From Kytococcus schroeteri (lineage in GTDB: Bacteria > Actinomycetota > Actinomycetes > Actinomycetales > Dermatophilaceae): a DNA stretch of 35,969 nt. The stretch lies in NCBI RefSeq assembly GCF_002847825.1, contig NZ_PKIZ01000003.1:136923-172891 (forward strand), written 5' to 3'. The position numbers and the translations under genes were made by a program. Of this stretch, positions 5,422-14,004 are shown piece after piece (the first letter of the stretch is position 1; every line of letters begins with the position of its first letter). Under the pieces are notes generated by a model that saw only the letters and a list, made by a program, of their open reading frames with translations, searched no databases and was not told the origin of the DNA.

Positions 5422-7512
5422 ATGTCCGAGTCCCAGCAGTCCCCGCCCCGCCCCACGGCATCGCCGGAGAACCCCGCTCCCGCAGTGCAGGAGTCAGCCC
5501 GCCAGCGTGCCCCGTGGGCTGCTCTGGGCGCCATTGCGCTGCTGATGGCGGTCACGGCGGTGGGTGCCTCTTGGCTGAGCGGCGCCACGCGGCAGCTCCT
5601 CCTGGTCGATGCGGGGGCATTCGTCCGCTGGGCCCTGCCCGTGGTCCGGGCGCTGGTCATGACCGGCATGGTCACCACCGTCGGTGCGCTCGGCGTCGCG
5701 GCTTTCGTGGTCCCCGAACGGCGGTCCACGCACCGTCTGGCCCTGCTCGGGCGCGTGGCCCTCGTCGGGTCGCTCCTGTGGGGGTTGGCCAGCTGGGTGC
5801 TGGCGGTGCTCACCTTCTCCGAGGTGCTCGGCACCCCCATCGGGGCCGAGGGCTTCTGGCAGCAGTACTTCGCCTTCTGGTGGGACCTCGGACTGCTCGT
5901 GCAGTTCCAGCTCACCGGCATCCTGGCCCTGGTGGTGGCGGCGCTGTGCGCCTGGAGCACCGGGCGCAGCGGCCTGCACTGGGCCTTCTGGCTGGCCATC
6001 GGGGCCACCCTGCCGCTGGCCTTCACCGGCCACTCCGGCGGCTCGCTCGACCACGACGCCGCCGTCAACGGCTACGGCGGCCACCTCATCGGCGTGGCCG
6101 TGTGGGTGGGCGGCCTGCTCGGGCTGGCGCTGCTGTGGAGCGGCCTCGGGCAGGACCGCGCGGTGGCCGTGCGTCGCTACTCCGTGGTGGCGCTGTGCGC
6201 CTTCGTGGTCACCGGGCTCAGCGGCGTGCTCAACGCCAGCCTCCGCGTGGGGTGGGGCGACCTGCTCACCACCGCCTACGGCCAGCTGCTGCTGGCCAAG
6301 GTGGGGCTCCTGGTGGTGCTCGGCGTCTTCGGCGCGGTGATGCGCCGCCAGGTGGTGGCCCGCCTCGAGCAGGCGGAGCGCGGGGCGGGGGCCACCGAGG
6401 TCGGGGAGGGCCCCGCCGCCGAGCGTGCCGGTGGCCTGTTCGCCCGCCTGGCCACCCTCGAGCTGCTCGTCATGGCCGTGGCCGCCGGCCTCGGCTCCGC
6501 GCTGGCCCGCACACCCACCCCCGTGCCCGAGCTCACCGGCGAGGCCATCGGCGACCCGGCGGTGGCGCTCACCGGCTACCCGCGCCCGCCCGCGCTCACG
6601 GCATCGAGCTGGTTCACGGCCTGGCAGGTGGAGTGGCTGTTCACCACCATCGGCGTGGTGGCCATCGCCCTGTACACGTGGGGGTGGCTGCGCCTGCGCC
6701 GCCGCGGCGACGCCTGGCCCTGGTACCGGCTGCCGCTGTGGGTCTTCGGCTGGCTGCTCTTCCTCTACGTGGTCAACGGCGCACCCACGGTCTACGGCCG
6801 CGTCATGTTCTCCATGCACATGGTCATGCACATGACGCTCATGATGGCCATCCCGTTCTTCCTCGTGCCGGCCGCGCCGGTGACCCTGGCCATGCGCACC
6901 CTGCCGGCCCGCAAGGACCGCACCATCGGCCCCCGGGAGTGGCTGCTGGGCATCGTGCACTCGCGCTACGCGCAGTTCATCGGCCACCCGGTGGTGGCGG
7001 CGCTGCTCTTCTTCGTCTCGCTGGTGGTCTTCTACTGGTCGCCCGCGCTGGAGATCGCGCTCACCACCCACGGCGGGCACGTCGCGATGGTGGCGCACTT
7101 CCTGCTGGTGGGCTACCTGTTCGTGTGGACGCTGGCCGGCCCCGACCCCGGCGGCGTCAAGTGGCCCGCCCCGCTGCGCCTGGTGGTCATGCTGGCCACG
7201 CTGGCCGGGCACGCCTTCTTCGGCGTGGCCATGATGATGGGCACCTACCTGCTGGCGCCGGACTTCTTCCAGACCATCGACCTGCCGTACGTCAAGGACC
7301 TCGTGGCCGACCAGCAGCTCGGCGGCGGCATCGCGTGGGGCATCGGCGAGCTGCCGGTGGTGGTGCTGGCCATCATGGTGGGTCTGGAGTGGTCCAACAG
7401 CGACGAGCGGGAGAGCCGCCGCTACGACCGCAAGGCCGCCCGCGACGAGGACGCCGAGCTGCGCGCGTACAACGAGCAGCTCTCGCGGATGGGGCGCAAC
7501 CCGCGGCCCTGA
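5422..7512 (+). CDS. CopD-CtaG fusion: copper resistance D / cytochrome c oxidase assembly membrane protein
   Basis: This polytopic membrane protein (696 aa) has two joined modules. Residues about 25-330 form a CopD-like copper-import/resistance domain of eight or so helices, including the periplasmic FTGHSGG and HDAAVNGYGGHL histidine motifs. Residues about 395-670 form a caa3-type CtaG domain, with FSMHMVMHMTLMMAIPFFLVPAAPVTLAMR, the HGGHVAMVAHFLLVGYLFVW segment and GHAFFGVAMMMGTYLL. CtaG-type proteins help insert copper into the CuB site of cytochrome oxidase, and the fusion is common in actinobacteria. The start is ATG 5422 or GTG 5419. TACGCT at 5407-5412 could be a -10 box for a near-leaderless transcript. 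The ISL3 end abuts the start, so the native upstream region has been replaced. Confidence 0.88.
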   Translation: MSESQQSPPRPTASPENPAPAVQESARQRAPWAALGAIALLMAVTAVGASWLSGATRQLLLVDAGAFVRWALPVVRALVMTGMVTTVGALGVAAFVVPERRSTHRLALLGRVALVGSLLWGLASWVLAVLTFSEVLGTPIGAEGFWQQYFAFWWDLGLLVQFQLTGILALVVAALCAWSTGRSGLHWAFWLAIGATLPLAFTGHSGGSLDHDAAVNGYGGHLIGVAVWVGGLLGLALLWSGLGQDRAVAVRRYSVVALCAFVVTGLSGVLNASLRVGWGDLLTTAYGQLLLAKVGLLVVLGVFGAVMRRQVVARLEQAERGAGATEVGEGPAAERAGGLFARLATLELLVMAVAAGLGSALARTPTPVPELTGEAIGDPAVALTGYPRPPALTASSWFTAWQVEWLFTTIGVVAIALYTWGWLRLRRRGDAWPWYRLPLWVFGWLLFLYVVNGAPTVYGRVMFSMHMVMHMTLMMAIPFFLVPAAPVTLAMRTLPARKDRTIGPREWLLGIVHSRYAQFIGHPVVAALLFFVSLVVFYWSPALEIALTTHGGHVAMVAHFLLVGYLFVWTLAGPDPGGVKWPAPLRLVVMLATLAGHAFFGVAMMMGTYLLAPDFFQTIDLPYVKDLVADQQLGGGIAWGIGELPVVVLAIMVGLEWSNSDERESRRYDRKAARDEDAELRAYNEQLSRMGRNPRP

Positions 7513-7515
7513 CCC

Positions 7516-7546
7516 GGTGCGGCCGCCTCCCCGGACCGGCCGCACC
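7516..7546 (+). terminator. Terminator after copD-ctaG
   Basis: GGTGCGGCC (7516-7524) pairs with GGCCGCACC (7538-7546), starting 3 nt after the stop codon. Confidence 0.65.
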
Positions 7547-7555
7547 CGCTGCCCT

Positions 7556-7593
7556 GCAGCGCCCCCGGTGGCCCGTCGGCCCGGGGGCGCTGC
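7556..7593 (+). terminator. Second hairpin before the nitrilase gene
   Basis: GCAGCGCCCCCGG (7556-7568) pairs perfectly with CCGGGGGCGCTGC (7581-7593), a 13-bp stem. Together with 7516-7546 it makes a tandem terminator. It ends four bases before the TACCGT box at 7597-7602, which lies 7 nt upstream of the nitrilase ATG. Confidence 0.65.
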
Positions 7594-7609
7594 CGGTACC
7601 GTGCGGAGG

Positions 7610-8452
7610 ATGAGCGAGCTCTCCGTCAGCGTGATCCAGGTGTCCTACGGCGACGACGAGGCCATGGCCGACCGCATCGAGCGCGTGGCCGGAATGGTGC
7701 GGGCCGAGGCGGGGCAGGACCTCGTGGTGCTGCCCGAGCTGTGGCCCGTGGGCGGCTTCGACGTGAAGCACTGGGCGGAGCGGGCCCAGCAGGTGCCCGC
7801 CGTGGGCACGGTGCCCGCCGACGGCCCGGACGACCCCGCCCTGGCGGTGGTGCGGGCGATGTCTGCCGCGGCCCGCGACGCGGGGGTGCACCTGCACGCC
7901 GGGTCCACCGTGGAGCGCAGCGCCGAGCCCGGCCCGGAGGGCAAGGACCTGTGGAACAGCTCGCTGGTGTTCGGCCCCGACGGGGCGTTGCGGGCCACCT
8001 ACCGCAAGGTGCACCGCTTCGGCTTCAGCAGCGGCGAGGCGCGCACCATCGAGGCGGGTTCCGACCTGGTGACGGTGCCGATCGAGGGCTTCACCGCGCA
8101 CCTGGCCACCTGCTTCGACCTGCGCTTCCCCGAGTTCTTCCGCGCCGGTCTCGACGCCGGGGCCGACCTGCTCGTCATCCCCGCCGCGTGGCCGATGCCG
8201 CGCCGCGAGCACTGGCGCACCCTGCTGCGGGCGCGCGCCATCGAGAACCAGATGCCCGTCATCGCGTGCAACACGGCCGGGACCCACGCCGGCGACCACG
8301 AGATGGGTGGGGCGAGCGTCGTCGTCGACGCCGCCGGCAGCGTGCTGGCCGAGGCGGGGGACGGCGAGCAGGTGCTGCGCGCCGTCCTCGACCCCGCGCA
8401 CACGGCGCAGCAGCGGGAGGACTTCCCCGTGCTCGCCGCGCGGCGGTGGTGA
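7610..8452 (+). CDS. Carbon-nitrogen hydrolase (nitrilase/omega-amidase superfamily)
   Basis: This 280-aa protein shows the nitrilase-superfamily catalytic triad: Glu43 in VVLPELW, Lys133 in ATYRKVHRFGF and Cys168 in LATCFDLRFPEFF. Such enzymes hydrolyse amide or nitrile C-N bonds. The YRKxHxFGF and CFDLRFPE forms and the length fit the omega-amidase/NIT2-like branch, so a role such as removal of 2-oxoglutaramate-type amides is possible but unproven. The ATG at 7610 is preceded by GGAGG and, at 7 nt, by TACCGT, so either Shine-Dalgarno or leaderless initiation could apply. It is converged on by a minus-strand lipoprotein gene. Confidence 0.85.
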   Translation: MSELSVSVIQVSYGDDEAMADRIERVAGMVRAEAGQDLVVLPELWPVGGFDVKHWAERAQQVPAVGTVPADGPDDPALAVVRAMSAAARDAGVHLHAGSTVERSAEPGPEGKDLWNSSLVFGPDGALRATYRKVHRFGFSSGEARTIEAGSDLVTVPIEGFTAHLATCFDLRFPEFFRAGLDAGADLLVIPAAWPMPRREHWRTLLRARAIENQMPVIACNTAGTHAGDHEMGGASVVVDAAGSVLAEAGDGEQVLRAVLDPAHTAQQREDFPVLAARRW

Positions 8453-8461
8453 GGCGGGCGT

Positions 8462-8482
8462 GGCCGGGGGCGTCGCCCGGCC
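8462..8482. terminator. Bidirectional terminator between convergent genes
   Basis: GGCCGGG (8462-8468) pairs with CCCGGCC (8476-8482) around a 7-nt loop. It lies between the nitrilase stop (8452) and the lipoprotein stop (8501). Confidence 0.6.
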
Positions 8483-8500
8483 GCCGGGTCACCTCGGGCG

Positions 8501-9133
8501 TCAGTCCTCGATCGTCGAGACCTGCTCGTTGACGACCTTCGCGAGGTCGTCCTCGGAGACGCCGGTGGCGGTGGCGTAGACGACGTTGTCGCCGGCCGTG
8601 CGGCCGCCCATCCAGATCTCCTGCGTCTGGCCACCGGCCTCGGAGCGGACGCGGACGCCCCGCACGTCGTCGTTCTCGAACTCCTCGAAGGACGTGGTCA
8701 GGTCCACCCCGCCGCCGGAGCTCTTGACCTCCTTGCACTCCCCGAGGGCGCGGGTGATCTCGATGAGCTTCTCCGGCTCCTTGCTCGTGCCGGAGACCTG
8801 CAGGTCCACGCTCTTGTCCTTGCCGTCCTCGAAGCGGGCGGAGGCCGAGCTGGAGAGGTACTCCTCGGGCTTCACGGCGCTGAAGTCCTCGAGGGCCTTG
8901 TGGCACGTTTCGTCGGTGTCCGGGAGGGTGGAGGGGTCGAAGTCGGTGGCCTTCTGCACGCCGGTGGTCACCTCGCCACGGGTGAAGCCGTCGAGGGGGA
9001 AGTCGTCCTGGCTGAGCAGGGCCTTCTCGGCGGCGGCGTCGTCGAGGGCGTCGGGGCCGCCACCGCAGGCGGCGACGGCGGGCACGGTGAGCAGGGCGGT
9101 CAGCACGGCGGCGGGGCGGCGCAGGGAGGTCAT
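8501..9133 (-). CDS. Lipoprotein of unknown function (paralogue 1)
   Basis: The 210-aa product starts MTSLRRPAAVLTALLTVPAVAACGGG. The lipobox (VAAC) predicts lipidation at about Cys20 and anchoring outside the cytoplasmic membrane. The mature part has ALLSQDDFPLDGFTRGEV, a single CHKALEDF segment, and KECKEVK near the middle, which could form a disulfide. It ends VNEQVSTIED. The next gene upstream on the same strand encodes a homologue with the same motif order (LLTEDNFPLDGYKRGTV, CQKALDDL, AHCDDIEK), so the two arose by duplication. I do not recognise the family, and no ligand can be inferred. Confidence 0.75.
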   Translation of the reverse strand: MTSLRRPAAVLTALLTVPAVAACGGGPDALDDAAAEKALLSQDDFPLDGFTRGEVTTGVQKATDFDPSTLPDTDETCHKALEDFSAVKPEEYLSSSASARFEDGKDKSVDLQVSGTSKEPEKLIEITRALGECKEVKSSGGGVDLTTSFEEFENDDVRGVRVRSEAGGQTQEIWMGGRTAGDNVVYATATGVSEDDLAKVVNEQVSTIED

Positions 9134-9164
9134 GCCGCGAGTGTGGCAGAGCCGCGTGCACGCC

Positions 9165-9201
9165 GAGGGGGCGGTCCGCACCGTGTGTGGACCGCCCCCT
9201 C
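9165..9201 (-). terminator. Terminator between the paired lipoprotein genes
   Basis: GAGGGGGCGGTCC (9165-9177) is perfectly complementary to GGACCGCCCCCTC (9189-9201). It lies 30 nt after the stop of the upstream lipoprotein gene, so the two paralogues are probably transcribed separately. Confidence 0.75.
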
Positions 9202-9231
9202 GCGGTGGTCAGGGCCGGGTGGCCCCGAGGC

Positions 9232-9885
9232 TCACTTGTCCTCGATGGCCTTGGCCTGCGCGTCGGCCACCTTGAGCACGTCGTCCTTGCTGACGTCGCT
9301 GCCGAAGACACCGACGAAGTTCTCGCCGACGAGGCGACCGCCCATGGTCGTCTCCTTCTTCTGGCCCATGGCGTCGACGGTGATCTGGGTGCCCTTGAAG
9401 TCGTCCTGGTCCACCTCATCGAAGCCGATCTTCACGGACAGACCCCCCTCGGACTTCTCGATGTCGTCGCAGTGCGCACCCAGGGTGGCGAACGCGTCCT
9501 GCAGCTTCTTGCCGTCGTCCTTCACACCAGCGGCGATGACGGAGACGTTGGACTGGCCCTTGGTGAAGTCCACCGAGGCGCCCTGGTCGATGTGGTCCGA
9601 GGCCTTGAGGCCGTCCAGATCGTCGAGGGCCTTCTGGCACTCCTCGCTGATCTCGCCCAGCTGCTTGAGGCCATTCTCCATCTCGGAGACGTCCATGGCC
9701 TCGTCCTTGGCCTCGCCGTCCTCGACGGTGCCGCGCTTGTAGCCGTCCAGCGGGAAGTTGTCCTCGGTGAGCAGCACCTCCTTGGCCTCGTCGTTGCTCA
9801 GCGGGTCGGTGCCACCGCAGGCGGTGAGGGTGCCGACCGCGACGAGGCCGGAGGTCAGCAGGGCGAGGGTGCGGGTGGTACGCAT
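9232..9885 (-). CDS. Lipoprotein of unknown function (paralogue 2)
   Basis: The 217-aa product has a signal peptide MRTTRTLALLTSGLVAVGTLTACGG with lipobox LTAC, so it is probably lipidated at about Cys23. The ATG at 9885 is well supported by AGAAGGAGAG just upstream. It has two further mature cysteines (EECQKALDDL and GAHCDDIEK), as in the downstream paralogue at 8501-9133, and shares the FPLDGYKRG motif and the acidic character. It ends VADAQAKAIEDK. The copies have diverged enough that only short blocks align by eye, so the duplication is old. The function is unknown. Confidence 0.78.
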   Translation of the reverse strand: MRTTRTLALLTSGLVAVGTLTACGGTDPLSNDEAKEVLLTEDNFPLDGYKRGTVEDGEAKDEAMDVSEMENGLKQLGEISEECQKALDDLDGLKASDHIDQGASVDFTKGQSNVSVIAAGVKDDGKKLQDAFATLGAHCDDIEKSEGGLSVKIGFDEVDQDDFKGTQITVDAMGQKKETTMGGRLVGENFVGVFGSDVSKDDVLKVADAQAKAIEDK

Positions 9886-10019
9886 GGTGCTCTCCTTCTG
9901 ATGGCGCGGCGCGGGTGGCGGCACGGGGTGTGCGGCACCGGGACGACGCGGTGGGGGTGGGATCGACCTCACGCTAGGCGGCCGTCCCGGCGGGGGCCGT
10001 CACTCCGTGGGTGGAGGGA

Positions 10020-10086
10020 GGGAGCCCGACCACCGGTCGTGGTCGGGCTCCCGGTGCGGTCCCGGAGGGCGCGGTCACCCTCCGGG
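10020..10086 (-). terminator. Tandem hairpins after the acyl-CoA dehydrogenase gene
   Basis: The first stem is 10020-10033 with 10039-10052 (14 bp, GGGAGCCCGACCAC and its complement). The second is CCCGGAGGG (10061-10069) with CCCTCCGGG (10078-10086). Both lie just past the minus-strand stop at 10106. Confidence 0.75.
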
Positions 10087-10105
10087 TGGTCTCGGCCGCC
10101 CGGGC

Positions 10106-11965
10106 TCAGAAGGCGCTCTCGGGGAGCTCCATGAGGTCCAGGCCGGTCGCCTCGGCCGCCCGACGGTCCGCCCCGATGCGCGGGAGCACCTCGGTGGCGA
10201 AGAAGCGCGCGGCGGCCACCTTGCCGGTGTAGAAGTCCCGGTCCTCGCCGGCGGCGCCCGCGGCCAGCTTCTCGGAGGCCACCTGGGCCTGGCGCAGCAG
10301 CAGCCAGCCGATCACTACGTCGCCGGCGGCCATGAGCAGGCGGGTGGACTGCAGGCCCACCTTGTAGAGCTCCTGCGGGTCGGACTGGGCGGCCTGGGCC
10401 CACCCGGTGAGCAGCCCGAGCAGCTGCTGCAGCTCCGCCAGGGCCTTGCCGAGTTGCTCGCGGGCACCGGCGAGCTCCTCGGCCCCGCCGGCCTGCAGGA
10501 AGGCCTGCACCTCACCGGCCACCGCGCCGAGGGCCTCGCCGCGGTCGCGCAGGATCTTGCGGAAGAAGAAGTCCTGGGCCTGGATGGCCGTGGTGCCCTC
10601 GTAGAGGGTGTCGATCTTGGCGTCGCGGACGTACTGCTCCAGCGGGTAGTCCTGCAGGAAGCCCGAACCGCCGAAGGTCTGCAGCGACTCGGTGCCCAGC
10701 AGCACCCACGCCCGCTCGGAGCCGACGCCCTTCACCAGCGGCAGCAGCAGGTCGTTGATGCGGTCGGCCATCGCCGCCTCGGACCCGGCCTCGGGCTCGG
10801 CGCCGGGGTTCTGGGCGCGCCACGCGTGGGCGGTGTCCTGGAAGGTGGCGGTGTACTGCACCAGGGCGCGCAGGCCCTCGGCGTAGGCCTTCTGCAGCAT
10901 GAGGCTGCGGCGCACGTCCGGGTGGTGAGTGATGGTCACGCGCGGGGCGGCCTTGTCGCCCATCTGCAGCATGTCGGCGCCCTGCACGCGGCTCCTGGCG
11001 TACTCGAGCGCGTTGAGGTAGCCGGTGGAGAGGGTGGCGATGGCCTTGGTGCCCACCATCATGCGGGCGTACTCGATGACCTGGAACATCTGCGCGATGC
11101 CGTCGTGCACCTCGCCGAGCAGCGTGCCGACGGCAGGAACGTCGGGGTCCTCGCCGAAGCGCAGCTCGCACGTGGTGGAGACCTTGAGGCCCATCTTGTG
11201 CTCGATGTTGGTGACGAACGCGCCGTTGCGCTCACCCATCTGGCCGGACTCCAGGTCGACGTGGAACTTCGGCACGATGAACAGGCTGAGGCCCTTGGTG
11301 CCGGGGCCGGCGCCCTCGGGGCGGGCGAGCACGAAGTGCACGTTGTTCTCGTAGAAGTCGGCGTCACCGTTGGTGATGAACCGCTTCACGCCGGTGAGGT
11401 GCCAGGTGCCGTCGGGCTGCTGCACGGCCTTGGTGGTGCCGGCGCCCACGTCGGACCCGGCATCGGGCTCGGTGAGCACCATCGTGGCGCCCCACTGGCG
11501 GTCGATCATGAGCTGGGCGAGCTTCTTCTGCTGCTCGGTGCCGTTGCGGAAGAGGATGTTGGCGAAGCTGAAGCCGGCCGAGAACATGTACGCGGCCGGG
11601 TTGGCGCCGAGCACCATCTCGGCGATGGCCCAGTTGAGGCTGGGGGTGGCCAGGGTGCCACCGAGCTCGGGCTCCAAGTTGAGGCGCCAGAACTCTGCGT
11701 CGGCCCACGCCCGGTAGGACTTCGTGAACGCCTCGGGCATGGTCGCGGAGTGGGTCTGCGGGTCGAACACCGGCGGGTTGCGGTCCGCCTCGGCGAACGA
11801 GGCGGCGATCTCGTTCTCCGCCAGGCGGGCCACCTCGGACAGCACTTCCCGGGCGGTGTCGGCGTCGACCTCCTCGAAGACGCCCTGACCGAGCACCTCC
11901 TGGCGGTTGAACACCTCGAAGAGGTTGAACTCCAGGTCGCGGACGTTGGACTTGTAGTGGCTCAT
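10106..11965 (-). CDS. Acyl-CoA dehydrogenase, FadE5-like
   Basis: This long FAD-dependent acyl-CoA dehydrogenase (619 aa) catalyses the first step of fatty-acid beta-oxidation. It starts [19 protein letters not shown], a typical N-terminus of the mycobacterial FadE5-like group (about 610 aa). Visible family blocks are [15 protein letters not shown] (FAD/substrate contact), [64 protein letters not shown] and the C-terminal [10 protein letters not shown] region with an extra helical extension. GAGGAG lies 10 nt before the ATG. It is transcribed alone, with tandem hairpins downstream and a promoter-like region at 12027-12064. Long-chain substrate preference is inferred from the family only. Confidence 0.92.
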   Translation of the reverse strand: MSHYKSNVRDLEFNLFEVFNRQEVLGQGVFEEVDADTAREVLSEVARLAENEIAASFAEADRNPPVFDPQTHSATMPEAFTKSYRAWADAEFWRLNLEPELGGTLATPSLNWAIAEMVLGANPAAYMFSAGFSFANILFRNGTEQQKKLAQLMIDRQWGATMVLTEPDAGSDVGAGTTKAVQQPDGTWHLTGVKRFITNGDADFYENNVHFVLARPEGAGPGTKGLSLFIVPKFHVDLESGQMGERNGAFVTNIEHKMGLKVSTTCELRFGEDPDVPAVGTLLGEVHDGIAQMFQVIEYARMMVGTKAIATLSTGYLNALEYARSRVQGADMLQMGDKAAPRVTITHHPDVRRSLMLQKAYAEGLRALVQYTATFQDTAHAWRAQNPGAEPEAGSEAAMADRINDLLLPLVKGVGSERAWVLLGTESLQTFGGSGFLQDYPLEQYVRDAKIDTLYEGTTAIQAQDFFFRKILRDRGEALGAVAGEVQAFLQAGGAEELAGAREQLGKALAELQQLLGLLTGWAQAAQSDPQELYKVGLQSTRLLMAAGDVVIGWLLLRQAQVASEKLAAGAAGEDRDFYTGKVAAARFFATEVLPRIGADRRAAEATGLDLMELPESAF

Positions 11966-12026
11966 CGGTGCCTGCTCCTCGTCGAGGGTGGGGTCGTGCC
12001 GGGCGGAGGCAAGTACCCGGTGCGCT

Positions 12027-12064
12027 GTGTCACACATGATGCCCGGCCCCGGCACTGTGTGCAA
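12027..12064 (-). promoter_or_regulatory. Putative fadE5-like promoter with overlapping operator
   Basis: On the minus strand, TTGCAC (12064-12059) is spaced 17 nt from CATCAT (12041-12036). The short palindrome TGTGTCACACA (12027-12037) covers the downstream edge of the -10 box and the expected start point, which is where a repressor would act. The regulator is unknown. Confidence 0.4.
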
Positions 12065-12120
12065 CACCGTGCACCGGATACTGCGGAGGGGTGGAACCGT
12101 TGTGGCCAGCGGGGGCGGGT

Positions 12121-12216
12121 CAGCGTGCACCGCCTCTGTCCGCGCGCCCGGGGTCAGCGTGCGCCACCCGTGCCCCTGCCTCCGGGGCAGCGTGCACCGC
12201 CTGTCCCTGCCTCCGG
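12121..12216. repeat. Three imperfect ~33-bp direct repeats
   Basis: Non-coding units begin with CAGCGTGC at 12121, 12155 and 12188 (spacing 34 and 33 bp). Each continues with a C-rich stretch ending in a variant of CCTGCCTCCGG. They fill most of the gap between the fadE5-like gene and the small membrane-protein gene. There are no matching spacers and no CRISPR-like conservation. Confidence 0.6.
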
Positions 12217-12486
12217 TCACCGGCGCTGTGTGCTGGCTCCTGCAGGTGCCTCCCGGCGGGCCCAGCCGACCAGGGCGAGCACCAGGCCCGCCAGGAGCAG
12301 GGCCGGCGAGGCGAGCATCGCCGTGAGCTCGGCCGTGGTCATCCCGGGGGCGTCCGGGCCACCCTGCTCCATGGCGTCGATGGCAGCCATGTCCGTGGAG
12401 AACCACACGCACAGGAACAGGGCGAGGCCCAGGGTCAGCAGGCCGACTCCGATCGGGAGCAGGCGCGGCGTGAGACGGGTGGTCAT
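12217..12486 (-). CDS. Small two-helix membrane protein, unknown function
   Basis: The 89-aa protein has two hydrophobic helices: [21 protein letters not shown] (about residues 9-29) and [16 protein letters not shown] (about 61-76). They are joined by a soluble loop with acidic and Met residues, and the tail is basic. GAGGAGAAC upstream of the ATG is a good ribosome-binding site. It is divergent from bioB. I do not recognise the family. Confidence 0.65.
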   Translation of the reverse strand: MTTRLTPRLLPIGVGLLTLGLALFLCVWFSTDMAAIDAMEQGGPDAPGMTTAELTAMLASPALLLAGLVLALVGWARREAPAGASTQRR

Positions 12487-12500
12487 ACGAGGTTCTCCTC

Positions 12501-12524
12501 GGTGCTGGTGCTGGTGCTGGTGCG
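12501..12524. repeat. Hexanucleotide tandem repeat (GGTGCT)x4
   Basis: Four successive GGTGCT-type units (the last ends GGTGCG) lie just upstream of the small membrane-protein start, in the bioB divergent region. Confidence 0.8.
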
Positions 12525-12622
12525 GTCACGACTCTCGGTGCAACCAGCCTCGCACACGAGGATTGCCGAGACACCCGGCCCCGGGTGCCGGCCGCTGCGT
12601 GCCGTGGGTCACACTGGTCCGT

Positions 12623-13660
12623 ATGACGGACGCCACCACCCTGACCGCTGCCCGCCCCGCCGACTCCGGGGACATCCTCGCCGTCGCCCGTGAGCAGGTG
12701 CTCGAGCGCGGCGTGGGCCTCGACGCCGACCAGGTGGAGCAGGTGCTCAACCTCCCCGACGAGCGCGTGGAGGAGCTGCTGGCCCTGGCCCACGAGGTGC
12801 GGGTGCGTCACAACGGTGAGGGCGTCGAGGTCGAGGGCATCGTCTCGCTGAAGACCGGCGGGTGCCCGGAGGACTGTCACTTCTGCAGCCAGTCCGGGCA
12901 GTTCACCTCCCCGGTGCGCGCGGTGTGGCTCAACGTCAAGGAGCTCATCAAGGCCGCCCGGGAGACCAAGGAGACCGGGGCCAGCGAGTTCTGCATCGTG
13001 GCCGCCGTGCGCGGTCCGGACGAGCGCCTCATGGACCAGCTGCGCAACGCCATCGCCGCCATCAAGGCCGAGGTGGACATCGACATCGCGGTCTCGGTGG
13101 GCATGCTCACCCAGGAGCAGGTGGACCAGATGGTGGAGATGGGCGTCCACCGCTACAACCACAACCTCGAGACGGCGCGCTCCTACTTCGACCAGGTGGT
13201 CACCACCCACACCTACGACGAGCGCCTCGAGACCTGCGCCATGGTCATCGAGTCCGGCATGGAGTTGTGCTGCGGCGCCCTGGTGGGCATGGGCGAGTCC
13301 GTCCGCCAGCGCGCCGAGCTCGCCGCCGAGCTGGGGGCCCTGGAGCCGCACGAGGTGCCGCTGAACTTCCTCAACCCGCGCCCCGGCACGCCGTTCGGCG
13401 ACCTGGAGCCGATGGGGGCCCAGGACGCGCTGCGCACCATCGCCGCCTTCCGCCTGGCCCTGCCGCGCACCATCCTGCGCTTTGCCGGCGGCCGTGAGAT
13501 CACCCTCGGGGAGCTCGGGACCCGCCAGGGCCTCACCGGCGGCATCAACGCGATCATCGTGGGCAACTACCTCACGACGCTGGGTCGCGACCCGCAGCAG
13601 GACCTCGACCTGCTGGCCGAGCTGAAGATGCCCATCCAGGCGCTCAGCAAGACCATCTGA
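12623..13660 (+). CDS. bioB: Biotin synthase
   Basis: This radical-SAM enzyme (345 aa) inserts sulfur into dethiobiotin in the last step of biotin synthesis. The [4Fe-4S] motif is [13 protein letters not shown] with Cys81, Cys85 and Cys88. Other BioB blocks are [42 protein letters not shown] (auxiliary-cluster cysteines), [12 protein letters not shown] and [11 protein letters not shown] (cluster-ligand Arg). The ATG at 12623 has no clear Shine-Dalgarno. CACACT lies 7 nt upstream, which suits a leaderless transcript. The next gene, one base after the stop, encodes its auxiliary iron-sulfur protein, so the two form an operon. Confidence 0.97.
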   Translation: MTDATTLTAARPADSGDILAVAREQVLERGVGLDADQVEQVLNLPDERVEELLALAHEVRVRHNGEGVEVEGIVSLKTGGCPEDCHFCSQSGQFTSPVRAVWLNVKELIKAARETKETGASEFCIVAAVRGPDERLMDQLRNAIAAIKAEVDIDIAVSVGMLTQEQVDQMVEMGVHRYNHNLETARSYFDQVVTTHTYDERLETCAMVIESGMELCCGALVGMGESVRQRAELAAELGALEPHEVPLNFLNPRPGTPFGDLEPMGAQDALRTIAAFRLALPRTILRFAGGREITLGELGTRQGLTGGINAIIVGNYLTTLGRDPQQDLDLLAELKMPIQALSKTI

Positions 13661-13661
13661 C

Positions 13662-13928
13662 GTGGCGGCTGAGGGTCCGAGGGTCGTGGCCGGCGGTGGG
13701 AGGGGTGCCGACGCCGGCGCCGCCACCCCTGACGCCCACGCCGTCCATCCCACGTACTGCGGACACTGCGGCGAGCCGCTCGCGGATGCCGGGCACGACA
13801 CCTGCACCCGGCGCCTCGAGCTGGAGCCGCCCCGGTACTGCCCTGCCTGCCGTCGGCGCATGGTGGTGCAGGTGACGCCACGCGGGTGGACGGCGTCCTG
13901 CTCCCGCCACGGGGTCACCACGGCCTGA
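13662..13928 (+). CDS. bsaP: Biotin synthase auxiliary protein (BsaP-like)
   Basis: The product is an 88-aa Cys-rich protein. After a variable N-terminus, the core reads YCGHCGEPL ... [19 protein letters not shown], then [12 protein letters not shown] and CSRHG. This gives two CxxC pairs plus single cysteines suited to an iron-sulfur cluster. Small proteins of this pattern lie directly after bioB in mycobacteria and other actinobacteria (Rv1590-like), where BsaP supports biotin-synthase activity. GTG at 13662 follows the bioB stop by one base, so translation is probably coupled. The core is conserved and the N-terminal 30 residues are not. Confidence 0.82.
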   Translation: MAAEGPRVVAGGGRGADAGAATPDAHAVHPTYCGHCGEPLADAGHDTCTRRLELEPPRYCPACRRRMVVQVTPRGWTASCSRHGVTTA

Positions 13929-14004
13929 GCGGCCCGAGTGTCCTGGGCAGCATGAGCGACCTGACCGACCCGTGTGGGTCGACGGCAGGGCGGGCGGTGT
14001 CCAC

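Noticed and set aside
5494..7545. 683-codon minus-strand frame opposite copD-ctaG
   Set aside because: It is His/Gln/Arg/Gly-rich with no domain, a typical high-GC shadow of a membrane-protein gene.
12121..12216. CRISPR-like repeats
   Set aside because: There are only three degenerate units, with no conserved repeat/unique spacer alternation and no cas genes.
10007..13660. Very long open frame (1217 codons) on the plus strand across the fadE5-like gene
   Set aside because: Only the last 346 codons are real (bioB). The rest is antisense to the acyl-CoA dehydrogenase and arises from high GC at third positions.
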